In this document: in pieces, positions 40,046 through 51,521 of the stretch
Position numbering within the stretch: the first letter of the stretch is position 1
Layout: every line of letters starts with the position of its first letter
From: Scylla paramamosain
Taxonomy: Eukaryota > Arthropoda > Malacostraca > Decapoda > Portunidae
DNA: 64,000 bases
Assembly (NCBI RefSeq): GCF_035594125.1
Contig: NC_087151.1
Location: forward strand, 15,417,501 to 15,481,500
Direction: 5' to 3'
Made by a program: the position numbers and the translations under genes
Notes under the pieces: model-generated
Databases searched by the model: none
What the model was told of the DNA's origin: nothing
The model's input: only the letters and a program-made list of their open reading frames with translations

Positions 40046-41490
40046 TTTTTTTTTTTTTTATGTAGGAGGGACACTGGCCAAGGGCAACAAAAATCCAATA
40101 AAAAAAAAATGCCCACTGAAATGCCAGTCCCATAAAAGGGTCTAAAGCAGTAGTCAAAAATTGAAGGAAAAGTGTCTTGAAACCTCCCTCTTGAAGGAAT
40201 TCAAGTCATAGGAAGGTGGAAATACAGAAGCAGGCAGGGAGTTCCAGAGTTTACCAGAGAAAGGGATGAATGATTGAGAATACTGGTTAACTCTTGCATT
40301 AGAGAGGTGGACAGAATAAGGGTGAGAGAAAGAAGAAAGTCTTGTGCAGTGAGGCCGCGGGAGGAGGGGAGGCATGCAGTTAACAAGATCAGAAGAGCAG
40401 TTAGCATGAAAATAGTGATAGAAGACAGCTAGAGATGCAACATTGCAACGATGAGAGAGAGGCTGAAGACAGTCAGTTAGAGGAGAGGAGTTGATGAGAC
40501 GAAAAGCTTTTGATTCCACCCTGTCTAGAAGAGCATTATGAGTGGAACCACCCCATACATGTGAAGCATACTCCATACATGGACGGATAAGGCCCTTGTA
40601 CAGAGTTAGCAGGTGGGGGGGGTGAGAAAAACTGGCAGAGATGTCTCAGAGTGCCTAACTTCATAGAAGCTGTTTTAGCTAGAAATGAGATGTGAAGTTT
40701 CCAGTTGAGATTATAAGTAAAGGACAGACCAAGGATGTTCAGTGTAGAAGAGGAGGACAGTTGAGTGTCATTGAAAAAGGGGGGATAGTTGTCTGGAAGG
40801 TTGTGTCGAGTTGATAGATGGAGGAATTGAGCTTTTGAGGCATTGTACAATACCAAGTTTGCTCTGCACCAATCAGAAATTTTAGAAAGATCAGAAGTCA
40901 AGCGATCTGTGGCTTCCCTGCGTGAAATGTTTACTTCCTGAAGGGTTGGACATCTATGAAAAGACATGGAAAAGTGCAGGGTGGTATCATCAGCGTAGGA
41001 GTGGATAGGACAAGAAGTTTGGTTTAGAAGGTCACTGATGAATAATAAGTAGAGAGTGGGTGACAGGACAGAACACTGAGGAACACCACTGTTAATAGAT
41101 TTAGGAGAAAAACAGTGACTGTCTACCACAACAGCAATAGAATGGTCAGAAAGGAAACTTGAGATGAAATTACAGAGAGAAGGATAGAAGCCATAGGAGG
41201 GTAGTTTGGAAATCAAAGCTTTGTGCCAGACTCTACCAAAAGCTTTTGATATGTCCAAGGCAATAGCAAAAGTTTCACCAAAATCTCTAAAAGAGGATGA
41301 CCAAGACTCAGTAAGGAAAGCCAGAAGATCACCAGTAGAGCGGCCTTGAAGGAACCCATACTGGCGATCAGATAGAAGGTTGTGAAATGATAGATGTTTA
41401 AGAATCTTCCTGTTGAGGATAGATTCAAAAACTTTATATAGGCAGGAAATTAAAGTAAAGCAATAGGATGGTAGTTTGAGGGATTAGAAT
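40046..41490 (-). mobile_element. Jockey-like LINE copy B nested in the L2-like LINE
   Basis: Poly-A tail (poly-T at 40048-40066) and 3' CCTCCTACAT block at one end, abrupt truncation at about 41490 at the other. The 240-residue frame at 41258-40536 holds motif A as AFGRV (catalytic Asp replaced by Gly), GVPQCS in place of GVPQGS, and an intact ADD at 40986-40994. The C-terminal part at 40576-40154 contains GGSTHNALLDRVESKAFRLI. It complements copy A, which keeps AFD but has lost the Asp of motif C. Confidence 0.88.
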
Positions 41491-43000
41491 GGCTTATAAT
41501 TGAAAGTTTAGTTATATCTTGAAGTTTTAGAATTTTTGTGTTTTTAAATAGAGGAGAGATGTTTTCAAGGTAAGAACCTTGATTTTCTTATGTAGTCTGT
41601 CCAGGTATGTCAGATGGGTGGCATAAGTGGTACTCCAAATAGGATTACAGTAAAGAAGGTGTGGATATATATGTGCATAATACAAGGTTTTCAGTATTTC
41701 ACAGGGCATAAAATCTCTCGGTCTATACAGCATTGCAGTGCTTCTTGAAAGTTTGACAGATACATGATATATATGGGATTTAAAATTAAGATTTTCATCT
41801 AACATGACTCCCAAAAGCTTAAAACTGGTTGTCCTACTTATAATGTTATTATTGATTGTTAGTTCAGTTTTTTTTTTTAATTGGATTTTTGTTGCCCTTG
41901 GTCAGTGTCCCTCCTACATAAAAAAAAAAAAGAGAACATTTATTTTATTAAAAAATAACATATAGTAAGTTTTATTGGTATTAATATTAAGTTTATTACT
42001 TAGGCACCAGTTGTGTAATTTGTTAAGATCTTGATTAGCTTGTAGAAATAATGTTTTATTATTTGAGTTTGTGAAATACAAGGTCATGTCATCAGCAAAG
42101 AGGATGGTATTAGTAAAGGTGAAAATATTAGTAATATCATTCATATACAGAGTGAACAGAATAGGTCCTAAGACAATTCCTTGTGGGACACCAGTATAAA
42201 TATTTTGTGTGGAAGACTTATGACCGTCATATATTGTACACTGAGATCTGTTTGTTTGATAGTCTTGGAACCAGGAGTGTAGCAGTCCATGTATACCATA
42301 AAAATATAATTTGTCAAGTAGAATCATGTGGTTAACAGTGTCAAAGGCTTTGGAAAAGTCGACAAAGATGGATAAGACTGATAGTCTACTGTTAAGAGAT
42401 GCGTAGAGGTGAGGAGAAAATAATTAAGGACATCATAAGTGTTAGAACCAGACCTAAATCCATACTGACATTTACTCAAAATTTTTTTACTTTCAATATA
42501 GGCTACTAATTTATTCTTCATTAGTAATTCAAATATTTTGGAGAATAGAGACAGGGTAGAAATGGGATGATAACTGTTAGGCTCATCTTTAGGGCCAGAC
42601 TTATGCACGGGTGTAATATTTGCAGTCTTTAAATAAGAGGGAAATTTACCTGTGAATATTGATTGATTGAAAAATATTGCAATTATTTCCTCGGTGTTAC
42701 ATTTAAGTATGTTGACGGAGATTTCATTAACATTTTACTTTCTATTTTTGATAGTCTTGATGAGATTCATCACATCAATAGAATTGACTGGAGGGAAAAT
42801 CAAAGTTTTGATAACTTCCTTGAAGATATTCAGTGGCATTTCTGATAGCAGGGGGTAGTGCATCATTGAGTCTGGTTGCAATTTCACTAAAATGTTTATT
42901 AAGAGCTTCTGCTACTTCTTCAGCCTTGTTAAGTGAGGCATCTTTATGGAATAAAGTGGATATCATTGTTTTTTGGTTGATGACAACCTGCAAATTCATT
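41491..43000 (-). mobile_element. L2/CR1-like LINE, 5' part (reverse transcriptase)
   Basis: Minus-strand fragments: 42999-42775 (linker), 42608-42324 with NSYHPISTLSLFSKIFELL and KCQYGFRSG, 42327-41914 with GVPQGIVLGPILFTLY and ILFADDMTLY (intact ADD), and 41814-41527 with the thumb region. It stops at the Jockey B insertion and resumes at 40045. Confidence 0.85.
41886..41932 (+). mobile_element. Tiny 5'-truncated Jockey 3'-tail insertion
   Basis: GGATTTTTGTTGCCCTTGG followed by the CCTCCTACAT block and poly-A is the 3' end of the Jockey-like family in plus orientation, inserted within the L2-like reverse transcriptase. Confidence 0.75.
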
Positions 43001-43319
43001 AATAGTTATCTCTTATGTGACCAGTGTATTGTGTACAGTTAAGTAAGTTCTTAAGTGAACATTAAGTGTGTAGTTGCATAATATTAAATGACCAGTTAGT
43101 ACATTGTGTACAGTGTGTAATAACAAAATATGCTGTAAATGTCTATCTTGGAGCTCATAATGTGCTAACAAATATGCTGCAAATAACAATAAATATACAT
43201 GTTTATGTATATAGAAACCAGCCAAATATGTGTATTGTCGGATAAACCGAACTTTCAAATAAACCATTAGCCACCTTGCCCCATGTAGTTCAGTTTATAA
43301 AGGTTTTACTGTATAAGGT
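43001..43319. other. Unassigned spacer
   Basis: No gene is recognised. A segment ending GGTTTTACTGTA near 43300-43312 resembles a pogo-type MITE terminus but lacks a partner. Confidence 0.4.
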
Positions 43320-43625
43320 TGTAAGAGGTAGATGTTTAAGAATCTTCCTGTCGAAGATAGATTCAAAACTTTAGAGAGGCAGGAAATTAAAGCAATAGGA
43401 TAGTAGTCTGGTGGTTTGAAGGATTAGAGTAGTCACCCTTTTTGGGAACAAGCTGAATGTAGGCAAACTTCCAGTAAGAAGGAAAGTTAGATGTTAATAG
43501 ACAGAGGGCATGGAAAACATACCATATTTTCCAGCATATTAGACGCACTTCTGTCTAAGAGGCAACCCTATTTTACAAGGATGTTTTGTGGGGAAAAAAA
43601 AAAGTATGATGTTTCATCTTAAATT

Positions 43626-44088
43626 TAAAGACAGTCAGTTAGAGAAAAGGAGTTGATAAAATGAAAGGCTTTTTATTCCACCCTGTCTAAAAGAGCAGTA
43701 TGAATGGAACCCCCTCCCCTATACATGTGAAGCAAACACCATACATGGACATATAAGGCCCCCTGTACAGAGTTAGCAGCTAGGAGGGGGGGTGAAGGAG
43801 GAAAACTGGCAGAGATGACACAGAACGCCTAACTTAATAGAAGCTGTTTTAGCTAGAGATGAGATGCAAAGTTTCCAGTTTAGATTACAAGTAAAAGACA
43901 GACCAAGGATGTTCAGTGTAGAAGAGGGGGATGGTTGTGTGTCACTGAAGAAGAGGGAGGATAGTTGTCTAGAAGTTTGTGTCAAGTTGATTGATGGAGG
44001 AATTGAGTTTTTGAGGCACTGAACAATACTAAGTTTTCTCTGCCCAATCAGAAATTTTAGAGAGATCAGACATCAGGCAATAAGTGGC
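43626..44088 (-). mobile_element. Jockey-like fragment D inside the TIR element
   Basis: Corresponds to copy A 31715-32170 (C-terminal RT region; SSTLNILGLSF is readable on the minus strand near 43890-43920). It lies between the TIRs of the DNA element, giving three levels of nesting. Confidence 0.75.

Positions 44089-44181
<93 letters not shown>
44089..44181. repeat. (GA)n microsatellite
   Basis: GA array with one AAAG interruption near 44107. Confidence 0.97.
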
Positions 44182-44184
<3 letters not shown>

Positions 44185-46010
44185 TTATTAGTAGTGATAT
44201 TATTAGTTACAACATTTGTGCTTAGTGTATTACTGTTTTAATACCACAGTTTAATACCACCAGTTATATAGGCCTAGGCATCTGTATTACGGGCACATTT
44301 GACACATGGTAATTGTTAAATATTTTTCTTTCGAGAAAAATGCATCTAATGCGCTGGCAAATACAGTAACTGCAAAGATTCTTAATGGATAGCATGAAGT
44401 AGTTAGAGGGTGGAGGAGAGGGAGGAACAGCCCCTGAATTATGCAAGGTAGAATTTTTAGCAAAGATTTGATGAAAAGTTCAGCTTTAGAAATAGATGAA
44501 ATGGCAGTGGTGCCATCAGGTTGAAATGAAGGAGGGAAAGATGAAGAAGTAAAATTACAAATTACTGGAGATATTTTTGGTTAGGTGCCAGAAGTCATGA
44601 GGGGAGTTAGCTCTTGATAGATTTTGACATTTTCTGTAGATGAAGGAGTTTCTAGTAAGTTGGAGAACAGACTTGGCATGATTATGGGTAAAAATATAAG
44701 GTGGATGAGATTTACGTGCTGGAAGGCTCAAGTACATTTTGTGGGCCACCTCTTTATCATGTATGGTATGAGAACACATTGTGTTAAATCATGGTTTGGG
44801 AGATTTAGGTCAAGAGAAAGAGTGAGAAATGTACGCCTCTATGCCAGACACCACCTCTGTTATGCTCTTAACACACAGAGACGGGTCTCTGATGCGGAAA
44901 CAGAAGTCATTCCAAGGAAAATCAGAATAATACCTCATCCCTCCAATTAACAGCGGCAAAATGCCAAAGGCAATTCCACTTTGAAGATCCTGAGGAGGAA
45001 CTGAAGAGATAGGACAAGTACAGATATGAGCCCAACAGAAAAGGCAGAGTGATAGTATAAGCAGAGGGATTAAAGGTTATGAAAAGATCAAGAATCTTGG
45101 GCGTATTCCTAAGACAGTCAGGAATATAAGTAGGGTGTTGCACTAATTGCTCTAGGTTGTGGAGGATAGCAGAGTTGAAGGGTAGTTCACCAGGAGTACA
45201 AGATGTCAGTGAAGGGAGAGGAAAGCCAAAGCTGGTGTTGAACATTGAAATCTCCAGGAATGGAGATCTCAGCAAAAGGGAAGAAAATCAGGATGTGCCC
45301 CACTTTGGAAGTTAAAGAGTCAATGACTTTTATTTTATTTTATTTTATTAATTTTTTTTTTTTTTTCTCAGAGGAGTTATGTGAGAGGTATACAGCACAG
45401 ATAAATTTTGTTTGAGAGTGACTCTATAGTCATAATCAGATGGTGGAAAATTCAGAACATGCAAGAACATGGGCATGAGAGCAAGTTAGGTTGTTGTGCA
45501 CATAGACCCAATATGTAGCTTTGAAAATGAGGATAGAGGAAGTAGGAGGGAACAGAGAAGGGGCTACTGTCAGTTGCCTCAGTCACCTGCATTTCAGTAA
45601 GGAAAAGATGAGGCTTAGTAGAATAGAGGTGGTGTTCCATATTGAAAATTAGATTTAAGGCTGTGAATGTTACAGAAGTTAATGAGGTGCATGCAGAGTT
45701 GTATGAAGGAAGAGAGTTGTCCTTAGAACGCAGGCTGTAACTGGCCCCCTATGTTATGAAGCACTAAAGGAAATGTTCAGGGAGGTCACAGCTGGGTCAT
45801 AGATGAGTTCACAGCACCCCATGGTCCAGTGCTTGTGAGAGTAATTATAATTTTGGCAGGTATCTACTACCTCTTCTTCCTTAATCCCTTTCCCCATCCA
45901 CTGCCCTTCCCCTCTGTCAGAAGCTTTCTTCCTGCTCATAGGTAAATCTTGTGGAGAATAAGTGGCTGCCAAGAGACAGTCACCATCTTTTTTGAATGGC
46001 AGAATCATTA

Positions 46011-46480
46011 TCCCATCTATTCTTTATGTGTCCATCTCAAATTAATCTATTCCACAGCACCCACTCTACATAGACTTTTGTGCCACACTCTATGGCAAAG
46101 TCATTGATGTTAATGTTAGCAAACAAGTGCAATTCTTTATTCCTCCATGAACAATACTAGTGCAAGCTATTTTCAAGACACACCTACATCTCTCTCTCTC
46201 TTCTTTCTCTTCTATAGTTCCATAACTGTATAGCAAATAATTTATTCTTTGTACACTAGTGTTTCTCAGTGAGGCTCCAGCTCTCTGAGCCATATGTTAG
46301 GACTGGTAAAATTCACTAGTTACCTACTGTATACTTTTCTTTTTAGAGTGGAAGTTACTCTTTGTTACATTGCCTGGTCTCCCGAAGGCACTCCATCCTA
46401 TTCGTATCCTTCTGTTCATTCCTTTTTCATGGTCTGGGCTCAAACTTTTTTTGCCCTAATGAATACTGTATATTTCTGAA
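46011..46480. other. Unassigned DNA between Jockey copy C and the Tigger-like element
   Basis: No recognisable coding region; it may include the 5' UTR of the Jockey copy. Confidence 0.4.
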
Positions 46481-46482
46481 TA

Positions 46483-47226
46483 CAGTAAAATCACTCTTAT
46501 CTGGCATCAACGGGACCGCCGACATGCCGGATACTTGAATAGAAGTGAAATTATGTCCACAATCACCACCCTACACTCACGCATCTTACCATAACAAAGA
46601 TTAGCTGATCGCCGTGCCCGCCACCCGCGCTGCCACCTCACACTCACCAACACACAGTTGTAGGCATTGGGCCTGTAATTGTGACTCCTTCTGAGCTTTT
46701 TAAGCTGAACCACTTGTATAACACTTTGTCCATCATTTCACCACGATGATACTGCAGTGTGTGACGATTTTCCGCTGCCTTTTGGGTGTCGGTGGCTTTC
46801 ATGTAATCCTGCAACTTTTTCGTTTGGGATTTAATGTCATAAATAGTTGATGAGCCCACACCATATTCCGCCATTAGTTGCTGTCTGCTTTCACCTCTCT
46901 CTAATCGTCGACAAATGTCTACCTTCTGCTTAAGTGTAAGCACAACATGCTTCCTCTTTTCTACAACTTTAGGCATGATGAAGGCATCAGGCGATAAACA
47001 GTGCACACGCGGGACTGAGTCACTGAGTAAACACAGTGCAGTGGGCCGCGGGTGGCGCGAAGCAGTGCGCTCTGGTGGCGAGGGGACAAAGTATGCCTCG
47101 CGCGGGAATTTTAATCGATTTTATGAGTACACATTGATTTTTTATTGATTTTAAGGCTCGGGGAAAAATGTGCCGGATACTTGAAGCTGCCAGATACTTG
47201 AATGCTGGATGAGAAGGATTTTACTG
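46483..47226 (-). mobile_element. Pogo/Tigger-like DNA transposon, deleted
   Basis: TIRs CAGTAAAATCACTCTTATC and its near-complement at 47205-47226, flanked by TA at 46481-46482 and 47227-47228. A minus-strand frame at 47006-46644 encodes the CENP-B/pipsqueak-like helix-turn-helix N-terminus of a Tigger/jerky-type transposase (PKVVEKRKHVVLTLKQK then VGSSTIYDIK). The catalytic DDE domain is deleted. It is the larger relative of the MITE at 9112-9564. Confidence 0.9.
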
Positions 47227-47729
47227 TACATTCTGTAACTCTATTCTTGATTCTAATTTTTTTGGTATAAAGTTGTTGAACACTTTTATTGTCTTCATAT
47301 TCATCCTCAACCCTTCCTTTTTTTCTCTGTATAATTGCAAAATCATCTGAAGTTCATCTATAGATTTGCTGGACAACACATCATGGTTTCACCCAAACAT
47401 TAAAGGTAGCACTGTGAATTTTGTGTAATCTCTTAATAATTCATTCTTGATGGAGACCCAATGTTATTTAACTTAGAAAAAACTCTATCATCCCTTGTTT
47501 GCTTAATAATTATCAGACTTAATCACAAGGCCGAGTCATGTCACAAGTAATGGCATTGGGGCTCAGGACAAAATATAAGGGACTCAGCATTTATAAGCTC
47601 ACCTTTTGGCTATCCCATGTAATTTGGATGGTCATGTCTGGAAGTCGTACCTTGGCTCAAATTTATTATGTACCTGTAAGATGTTTATCATACTGCTAAG
47701 ATATTAGTGCAGAGTAAACTTGAACGTTG

Positions 47730-47759
47730 GCATGATAGGTGTGGAAACGCCTATCATGC
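47730..47759. other. 12-bp hairpin
   Basis: GCATGATAGGTG (47730-47741) pairs with CGCCTATCATGC (47748-47759) with one G-T pair, loop TGGAAA. Function unknown. Confidence 0.5.
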
Positions 47760-49258
47760 ACCTATCACTGCAACCACTCTCACACCACACTTCATTACAT
47801 GAAAACTTAAGAGCTTGCATCAAGGAATGACCATGAGTGTTCAATTGCAATGCCATGTAACCATTAGGATGATACATAACCTGCCACCTGTACCTGTACA
47901 ATACCACTGACACAGATCTCAGATACATTATGAGTTGATCAGACATGTTAAGGAGGAATTTGAGGCTTAGGATCCTCAGGAAAGCAAATAAAGGAAAAAT
48001 CATTATTCCACTTGGGATTATTTGAACAGTACATTATTGAGCATGATCATTACATATCTCGGCAACATAAATGCAAATAAAACACTGCCTGAGTGGACGA
48101 ATCAAACCTCTCCCCACATTCTTCAGTGCAATGGCCAAGTGCTTTATCCTTCTGGGCACTTGGTGGTGCTGCCTTCGTGTGGCGACCAGCTCACCGATTG
48201 GAGTGGACCGTCCATCTAGTATACAGAGTCCTTGGTCACACCTATCTCTTGCAGGCCAACATGATTATGATCATGATAATTCTTTACATGTCAGTCAAAC
48301 TGCTGGTACTGAGAATAGCTGTATTGCTGTTAGCTTCTGCTATGTTTGTAATAAAACAGGAAAATTACAAAAATGTTCAATTAACATATATGTATTTTGG
48401 GAGGAATTTTCATGACCAGCATGCAAATCTGAATAAAACTACAATAGAAAAGGTAAATTTCTTACTATTAGGTGAAAAAAACAAAATGTATGGATTTCAC
48501 ATTATTTGAACTCAATATAGGATACATATGTATTATTAAACAAAACTCTTAAACACCATTACATTACTTTATGGTGCATTACCCATTTGTACAAAAACAT
48601 CTCCACAATAATCATTAGATCCTACATCTTTATATGACATGATTTCTGCATTAAAAAGGTAATAAAAATATACTTTACATATATCTAATTTCATATACAG
48701 TACTACAGTTGGGCAATTTGGAAATTAAAAATAATTTATGACATTAGTTACAAAATACAATATGAAAAATCTTACATATAATGAATATCTAACAAGTCTT
48801 CTAAATAGAAATGTACTGTTAGTTCAAAATTTATGGGAAGAGGAATGATCAGTCAGTCCTTAGATCTCCAAACTGGTTGCAACACACCAGTGAGATTAAA
48901 AAGATGTTGAATGATATAAGAAAGCTAAGACATCAGCATAAATTCTGGCAATTCTGCTGATGAAGTAAGGCAATACAGACTCAAGCCTCAAATATATAGT
49001 GTATAGTTCCTGTACCACAGATGACAGAATTATACATTACTGTTTCTTATTTTTTGTTACAATGGAATACCAGTTATTCAGCATCTAAGAGAAAAGTACA
49101 TTGAGATTAGTTTGATTTATTGGTCAACATACATGTTAACTTTGATCAGCAAGAGGTCACAGTATGCACCATTTTCTTTTTCTTGTTTACAGTGTTCTTC
49201 TGCACAAATACAACTTCTATGCTATCTCATCTTTACCATGTTATATATTTCAGAAAGA

Positions 49259-49398
49259 AGCAACCAATCAGCCAGCACAAAGCTCAACCCTCAGGCACCA
49301 TGGGAGGGAAGGAACAAACAAGCGAACTTGCCCCATGTGGAATTTTCCATCCTATGCCCATCTGAAGTGTGTGTATTATGATATTAAAAATCCAATCT
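49259..49398 (+). CDS. Possible 3'-terminal coding exon (unrecognised)
   Basis: A pyrimidine-containing stretch and ATATATTTCAG acceptor precede a frame reading KEATNQPAQ, then KRTCPMWNFPSYAHLKC and a stop near 49398, with an AATAAA at about 49587. It is more protein-like than its surroundings, but no family is recognised and no upstream exon was found. It could be chance. Confidence 0.15.
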
Positions 49399-49647
49399 AA
49401 GTTGTCTTAATATTTTGAATGTTTAAACAATGCATAACAAAAATTCCTCTGTAATTTAAATGTGTCTTTGGTGTGACTTAAAATGTTTCTTTCACAGCTT
49501 AGCTTATCTGTTTCGATATGCTTCATGCTTCATGAGCACAAGGAAACATGTAATGCAACTTTGAGATCCATAAACTGCATTAAGACACAATAAAGGACAA
49601 TGTACAATAAGTACTGATCTAGCAAAACAATGACTTGTATCACATAT

Positions 49648-49761
<114 letters not shown>

Positions 49762-49942
49762 CATTATATTGCACTAGGATTGGTGTGTATAATAGTGTAT
49801 ATCTTAGTATTTTGACAGTATCCAATTTATAGTACACAGTACTAATTTACAATTAAGTTTTTGTATCCTACACTATTCTTGGACCACAAGTAGATAATAA
49901 CTATAATATTTTGATAAGGTAAAGCCTTAGCTCAATGGGTTT

Positions 49943-50881
<939 letters not shown>

Positions 50882-50974
<93 letters not shown>
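50882..50974. repeat. (TA)n microsatellite
   Basis: Third TA array in this region. Confidence 0.98.
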
Positions 50975-50976
<2 letters not shown>

Positions 50977-51206
50977 GAAAAATCATTACAGAAAATCTTT
51001 GGCTATTAATGAAAAAGGAGGGTCAGATGATAAAACTAAGCTGCATTTATTACATAAAATGTATTGTGTACAGTTTTTCAACAATGTATAGTTGTTAACA
51101 CATGTTTTAGCACTCCTATCTGGTCGTATAGTCTGAGGCTATTTCAAATACACACTTCTTGAATGTGACATCTGGTGACCTCATCACCACTTCCAGGTGT
51201 CTCCTT

Positions 51207-51514
51207 ACCTCATCATGACTCCCAGGTGTCTCCTAAGTACATGGCAGGCAGAGCACCCAGCCATCCAGCCCACCCATAAATCGGAAACACGTCCATCATA
51301 CATCAACATAAGCAGAAAATATTGATCTGACCATGCTTTTGGTTCTGGGATACAATTATATGCACTACATGCAGCTTTTCTGAGAAGCAATGGTCCCTGG
51401 CATGATAGTATTGATGAACAATCACAGTGGTTTATGCACTCATAACACAACTGAAATGTTGACAAGACAGATTGCAGGTCACCTATCACTAATTCAGCAT
51501 CCTTAGAACCTAAG
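51207..51514 (-). CDS. Possible cysteine-rich exon (unrecognised)
   Basis: On the minus strand an open frame of about 100 codons lies between a possible acceptor (CTCTTAG near 51515-51521) and a good donor (GATGAG|GTAAGG near 51201-51207). The peptide has about ten cysteines and several tryptophans (LCYECINHCDC, WVGWMAGCSACH). No family is recognised, and no neighbouring exon was found. It may be a chance frame. Confidence 0.15.
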
Positions 51515-51521
51515 AGCTAAC

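Larger units (their letters stand above)
43521..44369. mobile_element. DNA transposon with TIRs inserted in Jockey copy C
   Basis: Left end at about 43521 (ACCATATTTTCCAGCATATT, then AGACGCAC) matches the reverse complement of the right end at about 44342-44369 (ACTGTATTTGCCAGCGCATT, then AGATGCA). The flanks on both sides are continuous Jockey sequence when compared with copy A near 32920, so the element was inserted there. TTCC-AGCATATTAGACGCAC-type ends are typical of a widespread hAT-like group. The exact duplication is unclear. Confidence 0.7.
43320..46010 (-). mobile_element. Jockey-like LINE copy C, longest copy, interrupted
   Basis: Minus-strand pieces run from the 5' region and endonuclease (46008-45754 with TCQNYNYSHKHWTMGCCELI; 45640-45452 with HHLYSTKPHLFLTE; 45275-44922 with [19 protein letters not shown]) through the linker (44779-44555) to the RT start (43320-43510). 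It is interrupted at about 43521-44369 by a TIR element, and 45310-45370 holds a T-rich insertion. The 3' half of the RT is absent at this locus. Confidence 0.8.
47229..49645. other. AT-rich intergenic DNA
   Basis: No recognised gene. It contains a small hairpin at 47730-47759 and one weak terminal-exon candidate at 49259-49398. Confidence 0.5.

Noticed and set aside
48022..48509. Overlapping plus-strand frames of 65-138 codons
   Set aside because: Three overlapping frames of similar length indicate low stop density rather than coding; no recognisable domain.
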